Source: Pseudoalteromonas peptidolytica
Lineage (GTDB): Bacteria; Pseudomonadota; Gammaproteobacteria; Enterobacterales; Alteromonadaceae
NCBI RefSeq assembly: GCF_012641745.1
Contig: NZ_WEHZ01000025.1
Span: forward strand, 16,997-80,996
DNA: 64,000 bases
Direction: 5' to 3'
Shown piece by piece: positions 26,135-37,100 of this stretch. The position numbers were made by a program, and so were the translations under genes. Each line of letters starts with the position of its first letter. Positions within the stretch are counted from its first letter, which is position 1. The notes under the pieces were generated by a model. It was not told where the DNA came from, ran no database searches, and saw only the letters and a program-made list of their open reading frames with translations.

Positions 26135-28114
26135 ATGTCTATTTTCAGCCAAATAAGCTTTGTAAGACGCCAGCGCGAGTTTTGGCTATTTCTTGGTTTA
26201 TTTGCATTTTTAGCATTGCTTTCATTTACTGGCGTCTACAAGCAGATCAATCTGTTTGGATTACAATGGTTTTCCAAATTTAATAAAACACAAGCCACAG
26301 AGATTGTTGTCATTGAGGCAAAAAACTTACAGCAGCAACATGAGTCACTAATCAATACTTTGTCTGCATATGACCCGAAAGGTATTGTGGTGTACTCCGA
26401 TGTAGCTTTAGCACAAGACACAGGCAGTAAGCATGATGCTGTTTACTATCCTCTTAATAACCCAAACCTATGCTTACCAGAGACTCAAAACTGGTATGGC
26501 AGCGCGGTCAGTATTATCCCTCCACCACAGCCGTGTGATGTACTATGGGACGTGCTTTTTCCTGAGCATGGAACCTACCAAAACAAAATCATAGATTACT
26601 CTTTATCTTATTATTCCCTGCCAAAGTTTACCGCTGAACGAGTATTAAATGGTGATGTGTTTGCTTCTCAAGTTACTGATAAAGTTGTCTTAATTGCGCA
26701 ATACTCTCCTTTTGCTTTACTTAACGCTCCTCGCACTTTTACTGATAAGGCACTTCCTCCAGTTTACCTGCAAGCTTTCATCGCCAACAACTTCGCTGCT
26801 AATAGTTTTATCAAACCGTTAGACAAAAGCATTGTTATCACTTTTGTATTCATAGCCACATTACTACTTCTAGTTTGGTATCAAAGAAATACAACGCTAA
26901 TCAATGTGCTAATCGCAGCCTGTATGAGTGGGCTGCTACTGATCTTGGGGTTCGCTGCCCACTATTGGTATGCAGTCTTATTACCAATAGGCGAACTAAT
27001 CACGCTAATATGGTCAACTCTATTGTGGGTTTTCATTTCATTGAAATGGTCGGAAGAAGAAAACCTGCAATCAATTATCACGTTGATCCAGCAGCGGATG
27101 TTAGGGCGCTACCTGCCGCGTCACTTTCTTGAACACCCAGAACCTTGGGATAGCATCATTCAGCTTGTAAACCAGCAACTAAATTTAGATAAAAGTATCT
27201 TTCTTACCCGCCTTGAAGGAGATCACCGTGTTTCGGAGGTACGTGCGCTTAATTGTCAGCTGAGTGACATTGTCGAGATGCGACGTGATTACGAGCGAGT
27301 TCCCTATTCCGATGCAATAAAGGCGTCTGGTACGATTAAAATCACCCGGGTATTCTTTAAAGATCTGGCTGAAAATGAACAACAATATATCGCCCCTTTA
27401 ATGTATGCAGGAGATATTAGAGGGTTTTGGGCGTTAACTGTAATACCTCAAAAACACTTTGACGAACAAGCCTTTATTAAAAATGTGAACCTGTTTGCTC
27501 ATCAAATTGGTGAGCTGCTTTTTCACTATAAAGTATTTACGACCGAACGTAAAAATCAAAAAGGTATGCTGGCTCGCGCCTTAACGTTTTCACTTAAAGC
27601 ACCATTGAGTCATAAAATCAAAGATGCAGTGAGCGAGATGGATCAAAAATTGACTTCGCTTGAGCATGTCTTTAACCAGCTACAAAGCGCCAGCATTTTA
27701 TATAATTTGTTTGGTCAGATAGTGCAGGTAAACGAGTCTTTAGAGCAATTTGCTAGGCGTCATGGACTATCAGTTTTTGATATGTCTGCACTTGATCTAT
27801 TGTGCTTTTGTACCTCAATGGATAACGAAGTGGCAAAAGGGAAATTACGCTATTTAACTTTGCAGCGCGGCAAGGTAGTGTTGCCCATTTATCTCGATAA
27901 TCATACATACCTACTCTGTATCCGTACCCTTGTTAAAGGCTCTACAGGGCTTAATACAAGCGCTCCCTTCGAAACCAGTGGGGTTTTATTTGAATTTATT
28001 GACTTAGGGGAGTTGCTTCAGCAAGTCGATGATCGTACTGAGTTTGTAACCCAACTATCCCGACAATTTTCATCAGACGACCAAGTACAGTTTCTTAAGT
28101 GGGGTGAACAGTAG
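26135..28114 (+). CDS. CHASE2-domain membrane sensor without output domain
   Basis: The 659-residue product has a membrane helix at about 15-35, a periplasmic CHASE2-like domain (about 45-230) ending in the usual PPVYLQAFIANNFAANSFIKP region, then three membrane helices (about 230-305). The cytoplasmic part holds a GAF-like domain (about 320-470) and a further C-terminal domain (about 520-640). CHASE2 proteins normally end in a kinase, cyclase or GGDEF domain; no such motif (H-box, GGDEF, cyclase metal residues) is visible. I infer a sensor or scaffold that regulates the synthase by contact. It overlaps the next gene by one base (TAGTG). Confidence 0.65.
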   Translation: MSIFSQISFVRRQREFWLFLGLFAFLALLSFTGVYKQINLFGLQWFSKFNKTQATEIVVIEAKNLQQQHESLINTLSAYDPKGIVVYSDVALAQDTGSKHDAVYYPLNNPNLCLPETQNWYGSAVSIIPPPQPCDVLWDVLFPEHGTYQNKIIDYSLSYYSLPKFTAERVLNGDVFASQVTDKVVLIAQYSPFALLNAPRTFTDKALPPVYLQAFIANNFAANSFIKPLDKSIVITFVFIATLLLLVWYQRNTTLINVLIAACMSGLLLILGFAAHYWYAVLLPIGELITLIWSTLLWVFISLKWSEEENLQSIITLIQQRMLGRYLPRHFLEHPEPWDSIIQLVNQQLNLDKSIFLTRLEGDHRVSEVRALNCQLSDIVEMRRDYERVPYSDAIKASGTIKITRVFFKDLAENEQQYIAPLMYAGDIRGFWALTVIPQKHFDEQAFIKNVNLFAHQIGELLFHYKVFTTERKNQKGMLARALTFSLKAPLSHKIKDAVSEMDQKLTSLEHVFNQLQSASILYNLFGQIVQVNESLEQFARRHGLSVFDMSALDLLCFCTSMDNEVAKGKLRYLTLQRGKVVLPIYLDNHTYLLCIRTLVKGSTGLNTSAPFETSGVLFEFIDLGELLQQVDDRTEFVTQLSRQFSSDDQVQFLKWGEQ

Positions 28115-31100
28115 TGGACTGGTCACTCGCTCTATTTCCAAGCGCTGGTGGACTCGGTCAATCGGTTATCACCTGTGTGTGGATAGGCATAGCAGTGGTT
28201 GCCTTTTTTAATCTTAGGTTTGGCTTTCCATTAACGGGACTCGTAGTGCCGGGCTATTTGGTGCCGTTATTTATCGTCAGCCCTACTTCTGCTTGGGTAA
28301 TTATTATTGAAGCCATTGTGGTATATGGGTTAATGCGGTTTTTTGCCAAAACCCTAGTTGAGCGCTTTGGCTACGCAGAAATGTTTGGCAGAGATAGGTT
28401 TTTTGCTATTGTGCTCCTTAGCATTCTCGTACGTGTCAGTATGGATGTGCTTTTTTGGCCTCAAGTCGCAAGCTACTTTTTGCAGTGGGATATTACCTTT
28501 GACTATGCAGCTCAGCTATACAGCCTAGGCCTTATCATTATCGCATTGACAGCAAACGTTATGTGGAATGGCGGGTTTAGATATGGCATCAAAGTAACCG
28601 CAATCCAGCTTGTGGTCACTTATGTAGTCATCCGCTTTGGTCTTATGACCTTCACTAACTTTAGTATCGCAAACCTAGCAGTAATGTATGAAGCTGTTGC
28701 TGCTTCTATTATCGCCGCGCCTAAAGCCTATATTATATTGGTGATAACAGCCTTTATCGCTTCGCGTGCTAACCTAAAGTATGGCTGGGAATTTAATGGC
28801 ATTATGTTGCCAGCTTTATTGGCTCTACAGCTCATGCAACCAACAAAACTACTCACTTCTTTTGCCGAAACAGCGATTATACTGACGCTTGGTTATTTCA
28901 TTTTAAATTTCACGCGTTTAAAGCATGCTAATATTGAGGGCGCAAGGTTGATGCTACTCTTTTTCAACCTTGGTTTTTTCTACAAACTTTTTTTAAATTA
29001 TGCCGTTGTCGCTTACTTTCCTAGCATCAAAGTAACAGATACTTTTGCTTTTGGTTATATGTTATCGACCTTGCTTGCGCTGAAAATCTACCAAAAAAAT
29101 GCCTTAGGTTTGGTGTTACGGGCAACATTTCAAACATCCATTGTCGGCGGTTTAATTGCGATTTGTATCGGCTTTGCCATTATGGTGATCCCAAGCTTAT
29201 TTGTAAAAATTGAACGCTCCGCGGTGGTCTCACAGATAGAAGATATTTCTTTGAATCAAGTAGTCAGTGACTACAAGAGTCAGCTTTATACTCAAAGTGC
29301 CACCGACATCAATGTCAGTCAGTACGTCACCGAGCAACAGAGGAATCAATTTAAACAGGCCATTATATTACTCAAAGAAAATAGCGAGTCATCTTTTGTA
29401 AAAGCGGCGGCTTTGTTACAACAGGCGGGTTTTTCACTACAACAAACCGCAGCGTTATTGGTAATAAAAGACACCCAGGAGAATTATAAAAGAGGTTTGT
29501 TTATCATTAACCTAGCAGCTAAGAAAAATCATATAATCAGCGTTCCTTACCCCACAACTGAACGCTTAGCAAGCGAAGCTGCACATCTTTTGTTTTCTTA
29601 TTGGCAAAGTAGCGGCATGGCATTTGGTAATGCCAAGTCTATACAAAACAGTGATAACCAAAGCAAACAAAGTGAATTTTTCCACGACTTCTTTATCGCC
29701 ATGTCATCGTCTGAAGTCATTCAACTGAGAGAAATTAACCGTCAGGTTAGTCAGATGATGCACAGCCACAAGTTAAAAGATAGTAAACAAATGTGGATTT
29801 TCAATACCGTACCAGCCTCAGTTCAACAATCAGAATTGGCCTCGCTATTGGGGATCCAGCAAAGCTATTTTGGTACTGCTGCGACTACGGTTCTGCCACA
29901 TAAACAGTTCCAAGGCGCAATGATTGAGGCCTATCTTAGCTCGGATAGCTATTCAACATTGCTTAGCGCTTATGGAATGCAAAATGCTGGTATAACGGAA
30001 GATGAGATTAAGACTATAGATACTCCCATCCATACACTCATCGATGAATTCTCAACTCATATTAGCGCCAAAGGCAGTGGAGCGTTCAGTCCTCTTAGTG
30101 ATACCAGTGCTGCACTTTGGGAATACGAAGTGTTAAGGCCATTGTTTGCCATCACACAAAATCCAGATATCGTAGCCACACCTAACACTTTTAAAGTTAG
30201 GCTTAGCCAAATTAACCGCATTGCAAATTTACTCCAATACCAACTGGCGCTGATTGACAGTGCACAAGGGCAATTTGTCGCTATTTCACCACTTGAAAAT
30301 AGCCAAGCTTATGAATTAGGACAAGGAATTTACTTTATTTCTGTGCTCGCAAAACCCGCTCTGACAATTGCAGTGCCAAGACCCTTATTCGAGAGCAATA
30401 CGCTTGGCTTTTCTACTCAACTATTTATTTCCACGCAGGCAAAGCTACTTGCTATCGCGGGCGCTCATCCATATACCAGTGTAGAGGCAAATGTGATGGC
30501 CGCTGATAATATCCGTTCGTTATTCAACGTAGTTTACCAAAGTGCCCAACGCTACTTCTATGAAAAACCATTGTTAAATTTACAGATCCGTAGTCATAGC
30601 GCACCATCAAGCATTAGACCCTCAGCATTGGCTTTTCAATTTACAACACCTAATCCCATTCACAATGAAACACTCAGCCAGTTAAAACGCGCACTCAAAA
30701 AGCTGGGCGTGAACACACAAACTGTCATGGGTCAACGCGCCACAAGAGGGCTAGAGCTGGGAACCACTCCTCAATCTGGCTATCAACTGTTTGCCCCCAA
30801 CAGCGAACTTGCTGCACTGTGGTTAGCATCAGACTTTAAGTCAAATTTTGCCGTATCTGACGATGCGTTAGCACAGCGCTTGTTGGCAATATCACATTCT
30901 CCAACTCTCAAAAAGGTTGATTTGCTGACACTTTCTCCGACAGATTGGCATGACCCAGACGCCTTATTTATCGACGCCTTACAAAGTGCTAAAAAACAAT
31001 ACACGCATTCGCAGCACTTACCGGCTCTCAGTGCATTATGTGCTCGAAAAAATACCTGCCAACTACAAGCCTTTATTGCGCAGCGAAACACTGAGCTCGG

Positions 31101-31218
31101 CATTATGTTTATACGAGATGGATTGATATTGGCGCTCTACTTTCCAAGGCGAAACAAAGTCATAGATATCACCCGTTATAGCGCAGCAGTACAAGAGGGA
31201 CGTTATGTATTGGATTAA
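28114..31218 (+). CDS. PgsC/CapC-like synthase subunit, duplicated and extended
   Basis: The 1034-residue product begins with a GTG directly after the previous stop. The first 365 residues are mostly membrane helices. Two PgsC-like units are visible: residues 35-110 with FPLTGLVVPGYLVPLF, and 222-290 with GWEFNGIMLPALLALQL and EGARLMLLFFNLGFFYKL. Bacillus PgsC has one such unit and about 150 residues. From about 365 a large periplasmic part follows with two related modules: HIISVPYPTTERLASEAAHL (about 472) and ALTIAVPRPLFESNTLGF (about 748). These align by eye with the small secreted protein encoded at 33447, but the catalytic His is replaced, suggesting non-catalytic polymer-binding modules. 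Confidence 0.8.
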   Translation: MDWSLALFPSAGGLGQSVITCVWIGIAVVAFFNLRFGFPLTGLVVPGYLVPLFIVSPTSAWVIIIEAIVVYGLMRFFAKTLVERFGYAEMFGRDRFFAIVLLSILVRVSMDVLFWPQVASYFLQWDITFDYAAQLYSLGLIIIALTANVMWNGGFRYGIKVTAIQLVVTYVVIRFGLMTFTNFSIANLAVMYEAVAASIIAAPKAYIILVITAFIASRANLKYGWEFNGIMLPALLALQLMQPTKLLTSFAETAIILTLGYFILNFTRLKHANIEGARLMLLFFNLGFFYKLFLNYAVVAYFPSIKVTDTFAFGYMLSTLLALKIYQKNALGLVLRATFQTSIVGGLIAICIGFAIMVIPSLFVKIERSAVVSQIEDISLNQVVSDYKSQLYTQSATDINVSQYVTEQQRNQFKQAIILLKENSESSFVKAAALLQQAGFSLQQTAALLVIKDTQENYKRGLFIINLAAKKNHIISVPYPTTERLASEAAHLLFSYWQSSGMAFGNAKSIQNSDNQSKQSEFFHDFFIAMSSSEVIQLREINRQVSQMMHSHKLKDSKQMWIFNTVPASVQQSELASLLGIQQSYFGTAATTVLPHKQFQGAMIEAYLSSDSYSTLLSAYGMQNAGITEDEIKTIDTPIHTLIDEFSTHISAKGSGAFSPLSDTSAALWEYEVLRPLFAITQNPDIVATPNTFKVRLSQINRIANLLQYQLALIDSAQGQFVAISPLENSQAYELGQGIYFISVLAKPALTIAVPRPLFESNTLGFSTQLFISTQAKLLAIAGAHPYTSVEANVMAADNIRSLFNVVYQSAQRYFYEKPLLNLQIRSHSAPSSIRPSALAFQFTTPNPIHNETLSQLKRALKKLGVNTQTVMGQRATRGLELGTTPQSGYQLFAPNSELAALWLASDFKSNFAVSDDALAQRLLAISHSPTLKKVDLLTLSPTDWHDPDALFIDALQSAKKQYTHSQHLPALSALCARKNTCQLQAFIAQRNTELGIMFIRDGLILALYFPRRNKVIDITRYSAAVQEGRYVLD

Positions 31219-33460
31219 CCTTGCCTTACGTCTTTTGATTTTAATCGCGCTTCTGTTGGCAGCCATGTGGCAAGGGTTTAATGTTTATGTGTGGCTAAAA
31301 TCCGCGGAGCCAACAAACACCTCAACGCTATTTAATATCCGCTCTAATGTGCACTGGCTAAATACTGATGCACAACTGACATTTTCCTTTTCACCTTCTC
31401 GTACTATGTCGGTAAGAGTGCTATCAAATGGTATATTTGAGTCCTCCCCAAGTGATGATACACCGGTAAATTATGCTATCGAATATCGCTTGTTGGATGC
31501 CCGAAATTCCTTGGTTTATCATGGGGTTTACCATCATGCAGCTAAGGTCGCTGCAAATGATGCAGAGCAACAAATTAAACAGCTCATAGAAAATAGAGAA
31601 GCCTTGGCGGTATCATCAGGGCAATCTTTTTACCTCAATAAGGAAGAGTTACAGCAAGCCAGTCGCGTTACGCTCAAATTAATTCCAGAGGATCCACAAC
31701 TAAAGGGCGTGGTGGTTCGCGTCCATGCCCAAACTAGCAATAGCATAACTGATCCTGCAAAAGCATGGTTGAAAAGGCCAACAGAGTGGCGAGAACGCAT
31801 GACTAATTACCATACCATTGGTGAAAATGCGCTAACCAATGAAGAAAGGTATAATTCCATTATGCTGGATTGGCAAAAGCTAGCTCCACAAGGGGTGCCG
31901 AATATCGACTTTCGTGCAGACTTGCTCTATGAGTCGCTCCCCTACAACGTACTCAACCATGATTTCTCTGCGCAGCAGAATCTAGATAACTTACACGTAT
32001 CCGAAAAGATGAAATTGAGCTTTCGGGTTTTTGAAGGGGAAGCATACACAGTAGACAGTTTTGAAGACGCAAAACTTGAATTAGAGTGGCATGACTTAAG
32101 CCAAATAAGCGCGCCCAGCCAGCTCCACCCAACACTCACCACATCAGGTAAATTAAAGCTCAGCAATTTGCCCACGGGGCTGGTAACAATCAGCGCCAAT
32201 GCGCCAACGAATGTACGTGTATTTAGTAATGACGTCGACCCAATACCTTTGCTACACAGCTATTATTATGACCTGCGAGCTGATTTACCAGTGTACTATT
32301 ATGTCACCCCAAACAGTGAGATTGCTCTTGACTGGCGTGCCCCAGCGGGGACACAGATCACTCTTTACCTGTTACATAATGACAAAGAGGTGGGAAAATA
32401 CACATTTAACGCAGCGGTAACACTGTCTTTATACGACCGACTGATCACGCAGTCAACAGAGCGCTTACCTATCACACAAGAAGAGAAGCGCTATTTAACT
32501 CTTCCTAACAAAGTGAATAAAATTAGGGTAGAAGCAGACAATGCCATGGTGAAATTACAAACTCGTAGCTCTAGCTTCAATTATGTAAGACACCGCTGCG
32601 AAACCATTTGCAATCCGACCGACACGGCTTATCAAGGGGTTGATGCGTGGTTTAGTCAAAAAGCAGACAATCATTACCTCTTTCATTCTCACGAGCAGAT
32701 CACCGCGGTGCGTTTATTTGAAGCACCTCCCGAGATCCCAAGCCCCTTGCCACAATACGCGACAAAAAATCTAGACCATATTTTGCCGGTTTCGGATATT
32801 GTCTTGGTGCCAATACAACAAACGTACTTTGACACCGATGTACCTAATAAAGAATTTGAATATCGAGCAGTAACACACTCAGAGCTCTATACTCTGGCGG
32901 ATACAACCGGCTACCCCACCAGCGTCATTGTGAAACAAACAAGTAAACCTAAGCTATTTGAAGCGCCTTTACAAACGCTAAAGCTTGAACGGCAAGACAG
33001 CTCAATACAAGCACTCTACATCAATAAAGGATCTCCTCGCACACTACGCAAGGTAAGAGTGTATAAGGTCGATAAATCAGACCCGCTAAGACTTGCTATT
33101 GGTGATGCTGATACTCAGCCTTCGGCTGTTATCATCAAAGTATTTAGCACGGGTTTTAGAGAAGAAATTAGAGTGAAAACCACACTAGATAGCACCAAAC
33201 TTTCTATGCCTAGCACTGAATACACTATTACCAATAAACACTATGTTTTACATTCAGGTAATGATGCAAGCAGATTGTTTTTTAATCCCGAATACAGTGA
33301 ATTAGTAGAGTACCCAAGTATAACTTTGCCTTTGTTCAATGATGTAAAGGCGCCGCACACACTGGCACTTTCCTTCTCTGATGATGTTTGGATAAGTGTG
33401 ATAGAGGCGTACCTCCATCCAAACGCAACACTAAATTGGTGGCAGCATGAAACACATTAA
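31205..33460 (+). CDS. Membrane-anchored beta-rich protein of the PGA-like operon
   Basis: The 751-residue product has one N-terminal membrane helix (about 4-28) and a long periplasmic part rich in beta strands, with many short hydrophobic/polar alternations. I recognise no named domain. Residues 460-475 contain a Cys pair (HRCETICNPTD) that may form a disulfide. The gene overlaps both neighbours by 14 bases, so it belongs to the operon by coupling. An inner-membrane-anchored periplasmic bridge between the synthase and the outer-membrane component is a reasonable inference, comparable in position to adaptor proteins of other polymer exporters. Confidence 0.6.
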   Translation: MYWINLALRLLILIALLLAAMWQGFNVYVWLKSAEPTNTSTLFNIRSNVHWLNTDAQLTFSFSPSRTMSVRVLSNGIFESSPSDDTPVNYAIEYRLLDARNSLVYHGVYHHAAKVAANDAEQQIKQLIENREALAVSSGQSFYLNKEELQQASRVTLKLIPEDPQLKGVVVRVHAQTSNSITDPAKAWLKRPTEWRERMTNYHTIGENALTNEERYNSIMLDWQKLAPQGVPNIDFRADLLYESLPYNVLNHDFSAQQNLDNLHVSEKMKLSFRVFEGEAYTVDSFEDAKLELEWHDLSQISAPSQLHPTLTTSGKLKLSNLPTGLVTISANAPTNVRVFSNDVDPIPLLHSYYYDLRADLPVYYYVTPNSEIALDWRAPAGTQITLYLLHNDKEVGKYTFNAAVTLSLYDRLITQSTERLPITQEEKRYLTLPNKVNKIRVEADNAMVKLQTRSSSFNYVRHRCETICNPTDTAYQGVDAWFSQKADNHYLFHSHEQITAVRLFEAPPEIPSPLPQYATKNLDHILPVSDIVLVPIQQTYFDTDVPNKEFEYRAVTHSELYTLADTTGYPTSVIVKQTSKPKLFEAPLQTLKLERQDSSIQALYINKGSPRTLRKVRVYKVDKSDPLRLAIGDADTQPSAVIIKVFSTGFREEIRVKTTLDSTKLSMPSTEYTITNKHYVLHSGNDASRLFFNPEYSELVEYPSITLPLFNDVKAPHTLALSFSDDVWISVIEAYLHPNATLNWWQHETH

Positions 33461-34196
33461 TATTTATTTTTTGATCTGTTTTTTATATATTTTGCCTGCA
33501 AGCGCGGCCGTGCCAAATAGTACCACGATGCAGCAGTGGCTTATTCAGCCTAAAGCGCTCAATGGGTGGCAGCTGGTGCAGTCAGGTGAACAGTTTCACT
33601 TAATGCCAAAGCAAAGCGGTGAGCAGCACGGTGAACTTTATTACGCACCACAACGTCTGCCATGTGTTGTATCTGTACCACACCGTTTTCATGATAAACA
33701 TACTCTAGTCATCGGGCAGTCTCTATTTGAAAGCACGTGCCAATTGCTACTGGCGAATACCAAACATAGATACGACCGTGATGACACTCAACAATCAATG
33801 GATTATGCAAAACAGCACAATAACTTACACAGTGCCGCTATTGTTGCTTTCATGTTAGCCTCCAAAGACGCAAAGATATTTCAAATTCATGGATTTAGTA
33901 AAAAGAAACGTAAAACTGATGCCGGTCGAAGCAGTGACATTATACTCAGCCAAGGAAAACAGAATAATGCCGCGCTATGGAACTTAAAGACCTGTTTAGC
34001 CAAAGAAGGTTATCGCGTGATGGTATATCCGCAAGAGGTTAAAGAGCTCGGTGGTACAAAAAATATTTTACATCAACTAGATCTGCCCAAATATAGCTTT
34101 ATCCATATTGAACTAAGCTATCAAATAAGAAAGCAATTAACTAAAAATAATCAACAGCTAGAGCAATTTAATTCATGCGTGCGATCACTTATCTAA
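33447..34196 (+). CDS. Small secreted N-formylglutamate amidohydrolase-like protein
   Basis: The 249-residue product has a signal peptide ending ASA. Its core reads CVVSVPHRFHDKHT (about 72), HRYDRDD, LHSAAIVAFML, AKIFQIHGFSKKKRKTDAG (about 142) and, near the end, SFIHIELSYQIRKQL. The VPH, HR and IHGFS blocks match the order of metal and substrate motifs in N-formylglutamate amidohydrolases and zinc PGA hydrolases. The LELS-type ending is also seen there. A periplasmic gamma-glutamyl hydrolase that trims or releases the polymer would fit the operon and would replace CapD/PgsS of Gram-positives. Two related but His-less modules lie in the PgsC-like protein. Overlaps the next gene by 22 bases. 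Confidence 0.6.
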   Translation: MKHINIYFLICFLYILPASAAVPNSTTMQQWLIQPKALNGWQLVQSGEQFHLMPKQSGEQHGELYYAPQRLPCVVSVPHRFHDKHTLVIGQSLFESTCQLLLANTKHRYDRDDTQQSMDYAKQHNNLHSAAIVAFMLASKDAKIFQIHGFSKKKRKTDAGRSSDIILSQGKQNNAALWNLKTCLAKEGYRVMVYPQEVKELGGTKNILHQLDLPKYSFIHIELSYQIRKQLTKNNQQLEQFNSCVRSLI

Positions 34197-37100
34197 TCAC
34201 TTTACTGCTCTTTGCCAAGCTCACCTTCGCAGGAGAAGTTGCTGTGCAAACTGGTGTACAGTGGATAGACTTGCAACGTATGGCACACCTTCAAGCAAGT
34301 GCTCAGCGTCATTTTGAGCCACAGCAAAGTCAATGGCTAGCCCTGCCCGCCCACGCTTGGCTCGTGATCAAGCCTGCGGCGCTTGACAACTTTCAATTTA
34401 GGATAGGCGAAACACCAAAGCTTCTGCGTCAAATTGATAAAACACAGTGGTTGTGTGTGGAACAGCGATGTCAACTTGGCAGTGCTCGGCAACATCGTTT
34501 AATTGAGGTGACTTATCATGGCCAGCAAGCACAATTATTGGCTCTTTGGCAAGGTAATGTACATCGTCATCGCGATCCCTTTAGGCGCGCCTTAGCATTG
34601 CCAGGTCTAGATACTAAGGTATTGCAAATCGCTCAGAGTACGCAGAGGTGGTACCACCTTGCACCAACCGACAAAACCACGGTCTTTTTTACGCAAGCTA
34701 AAAAGTTAAAAATAACAGTGCGAAAGGATCTCCATGAAGTAATCCAAAACGGTATCGTGACTGTGAAGGTTAATGGTAAAGTGATTAGTCGTATTTCTGT
34801 TTCAGATCTACATGCAGCTGAGTACTTACAACCAAAAGCAGGACTAGTTAACCAAGACTATGTCGCAGTACCACAAGGCAGCTACTTAACTATAACAAGC
34901 TCTGTACCTGTCTACCTCAATGTAGTGCAAATGCACCGTGGGATATTTGATGACAATGCCGGGCAAAAACAACTAGAGACTCTTTTTAATCCGTACTGGA
35001 GCCAACAATTAGATAGTCAACTTCAGCGCTTGTATTTTAGCAATGACCGAACCGATGTTGAGACAGCAGCTACTGACTCAGTGCTAACAATTGCGAGAAA
35101 GCAAGCCCTGCGGGGTATTACCTCTTCACTCAGCTTTGTCTCCCCAAGTAGCCCAAACAAACTCACCACCCAAGCAGCGAACGTCGCCGTCACGTTGGGT
35201 AGTCGTAGCGTAACCGATGATGTTAAAGTGGTCACTGGAAGTCAACATATTGCCTATACGCAATCCTCAAGTACGCTCACTTATCATCTTGATGACATCC
35301 CTATCATCGACAATGCCGTCACCGTCTTTGTTCGTGCAACGCAGCAACAACAGTTGCTATTACACACAGAGCATGACCAGTACAGACTACACCTTTCACC
35401 AAGTGCGCATTTTCAACGCTTAACGCTCCCTATCCATCCGGCTTCAACATTCATAACCGTTCAAGGAAGCATACTAAAGCGTGATGTTGCACTTGCGGTA
35501 AATAGACTACAACCATTTCCTAAGTTTAACGCGATGACTCAAGAAGGCTTACGTAGTAGTGAGTTTATCAGTCGATTATTGACGCATAACAGGAACAATA
35601 GAGCTAACAGTTACAATCTCTCTTTGACAACTCTGAGACCACCAAAGCTAAATCTGGGGCTAACTAGCGCTGCACAGTTTCATGCGACCAAATCACTTAT
35701 TGAGCTGCGCATGCAGGCGAGCACATTACCGATACAGACATTGGCTAAAGTTAAACCCTTTCTTAATGGCTATAACGAACAAGTTACCCTGCTCGCATGG
35801 CAGCTTAATATTGATGTGTTGAACCAATTGGCGCGCACTGGAAATGCTGAGTTACTATTAAAGTCACTGCTACTGAGCAATTCAGACATGCTAAGGAAAT
35901 ATGCTGCTAATACATTACTGACACACTACGTGGAAGCAACAGATTATATACAAGCAGCTGGGCTATGTGCGGGGTATAGCCCCTATATCACTGAGTATCA
36001 ATGTGACAACATTGAATTAGATTACTTGATACAATCTGGCGCGCATCAAGAAGCGCTGTGGATGAGCCAGACAATGTTATTGGCACAATATCAAGTTCAG
36101 CTGCTAGCTACACTTCAATCTAATCAGATTAGTTCACCGCAATATAGTTTAAGTCATCATGGTCAGCACCTTGCCCATACCATAGACAAACCAACGCAAT
36201 TATATCGTGTAGATCGAGGTGAAGCGTTACAGTTAACAGCAAATACTCCCCTTACTTTGAAAGTAAGCGCACGCACAGCATTTCAGGGGCAACAATATAA
36301 AAATACGCAATGGCTATATTACCAGCAGGATAAAGCAATAAATCTACTGCCTGTCTATGCCGATATTCCTGCTAATATGCAGTTACAGTCTGACAATACT
36401 CGCTTGTCTATTGCCACACGACAGCAGATAAACTTAGCGGCGGGAGAAAGTATCCACTTATTTAGCAATAGTGAACTTTTCCTTGATATTCAGATAACAC
36501 CACCACTAGCGGCAGCAACCCCTGCCGATAACCAAGCCGTGAAACTTATCAGTGATGCTCAATCCATTGTCAGTACTGAATTTTCAGTAATAGAAGTCGC
36601 GGTAAACGCCCTATACCATTTAAGCCAACAAACGCTGAACAATGAGCAATATCACTCAGCGCTACAGCGCTTACACACAAGCTTAACTGACAATATTACG
36701 CATCAAGCATTATATGCTCGCCTGCTGCGCTATGGGCAGTGGCGTCCAGTCCAGCAATATACAAGTTACCTTGGGACTCAAAAAGTTAGCACTGAAGCCG
36801 ACTTAGCAAAAAGTTATGCAGATCAAATCACAGCCCATCTCACACAAACCCCGCTTTCAGGGTTACAGCTTCGTGCAAATGAGCTACTGACCATTGACTT
36901 TACACAGTATCAACACTTGCAAACTCGCATCACATTGCGCTTTTCCGATGCGATGCAAGTCAGTACACCACCCGCCCAAGTTGAACTTATTGGCCATGGC
37001 TCTGGCACTGTTTTAACGTTACAGGCCGGTGAGACTTTTACTCATGGTATTAAACCGGATGAAGCCAGAGCGAGTCACATACAATTACGCTGGCTAAACC

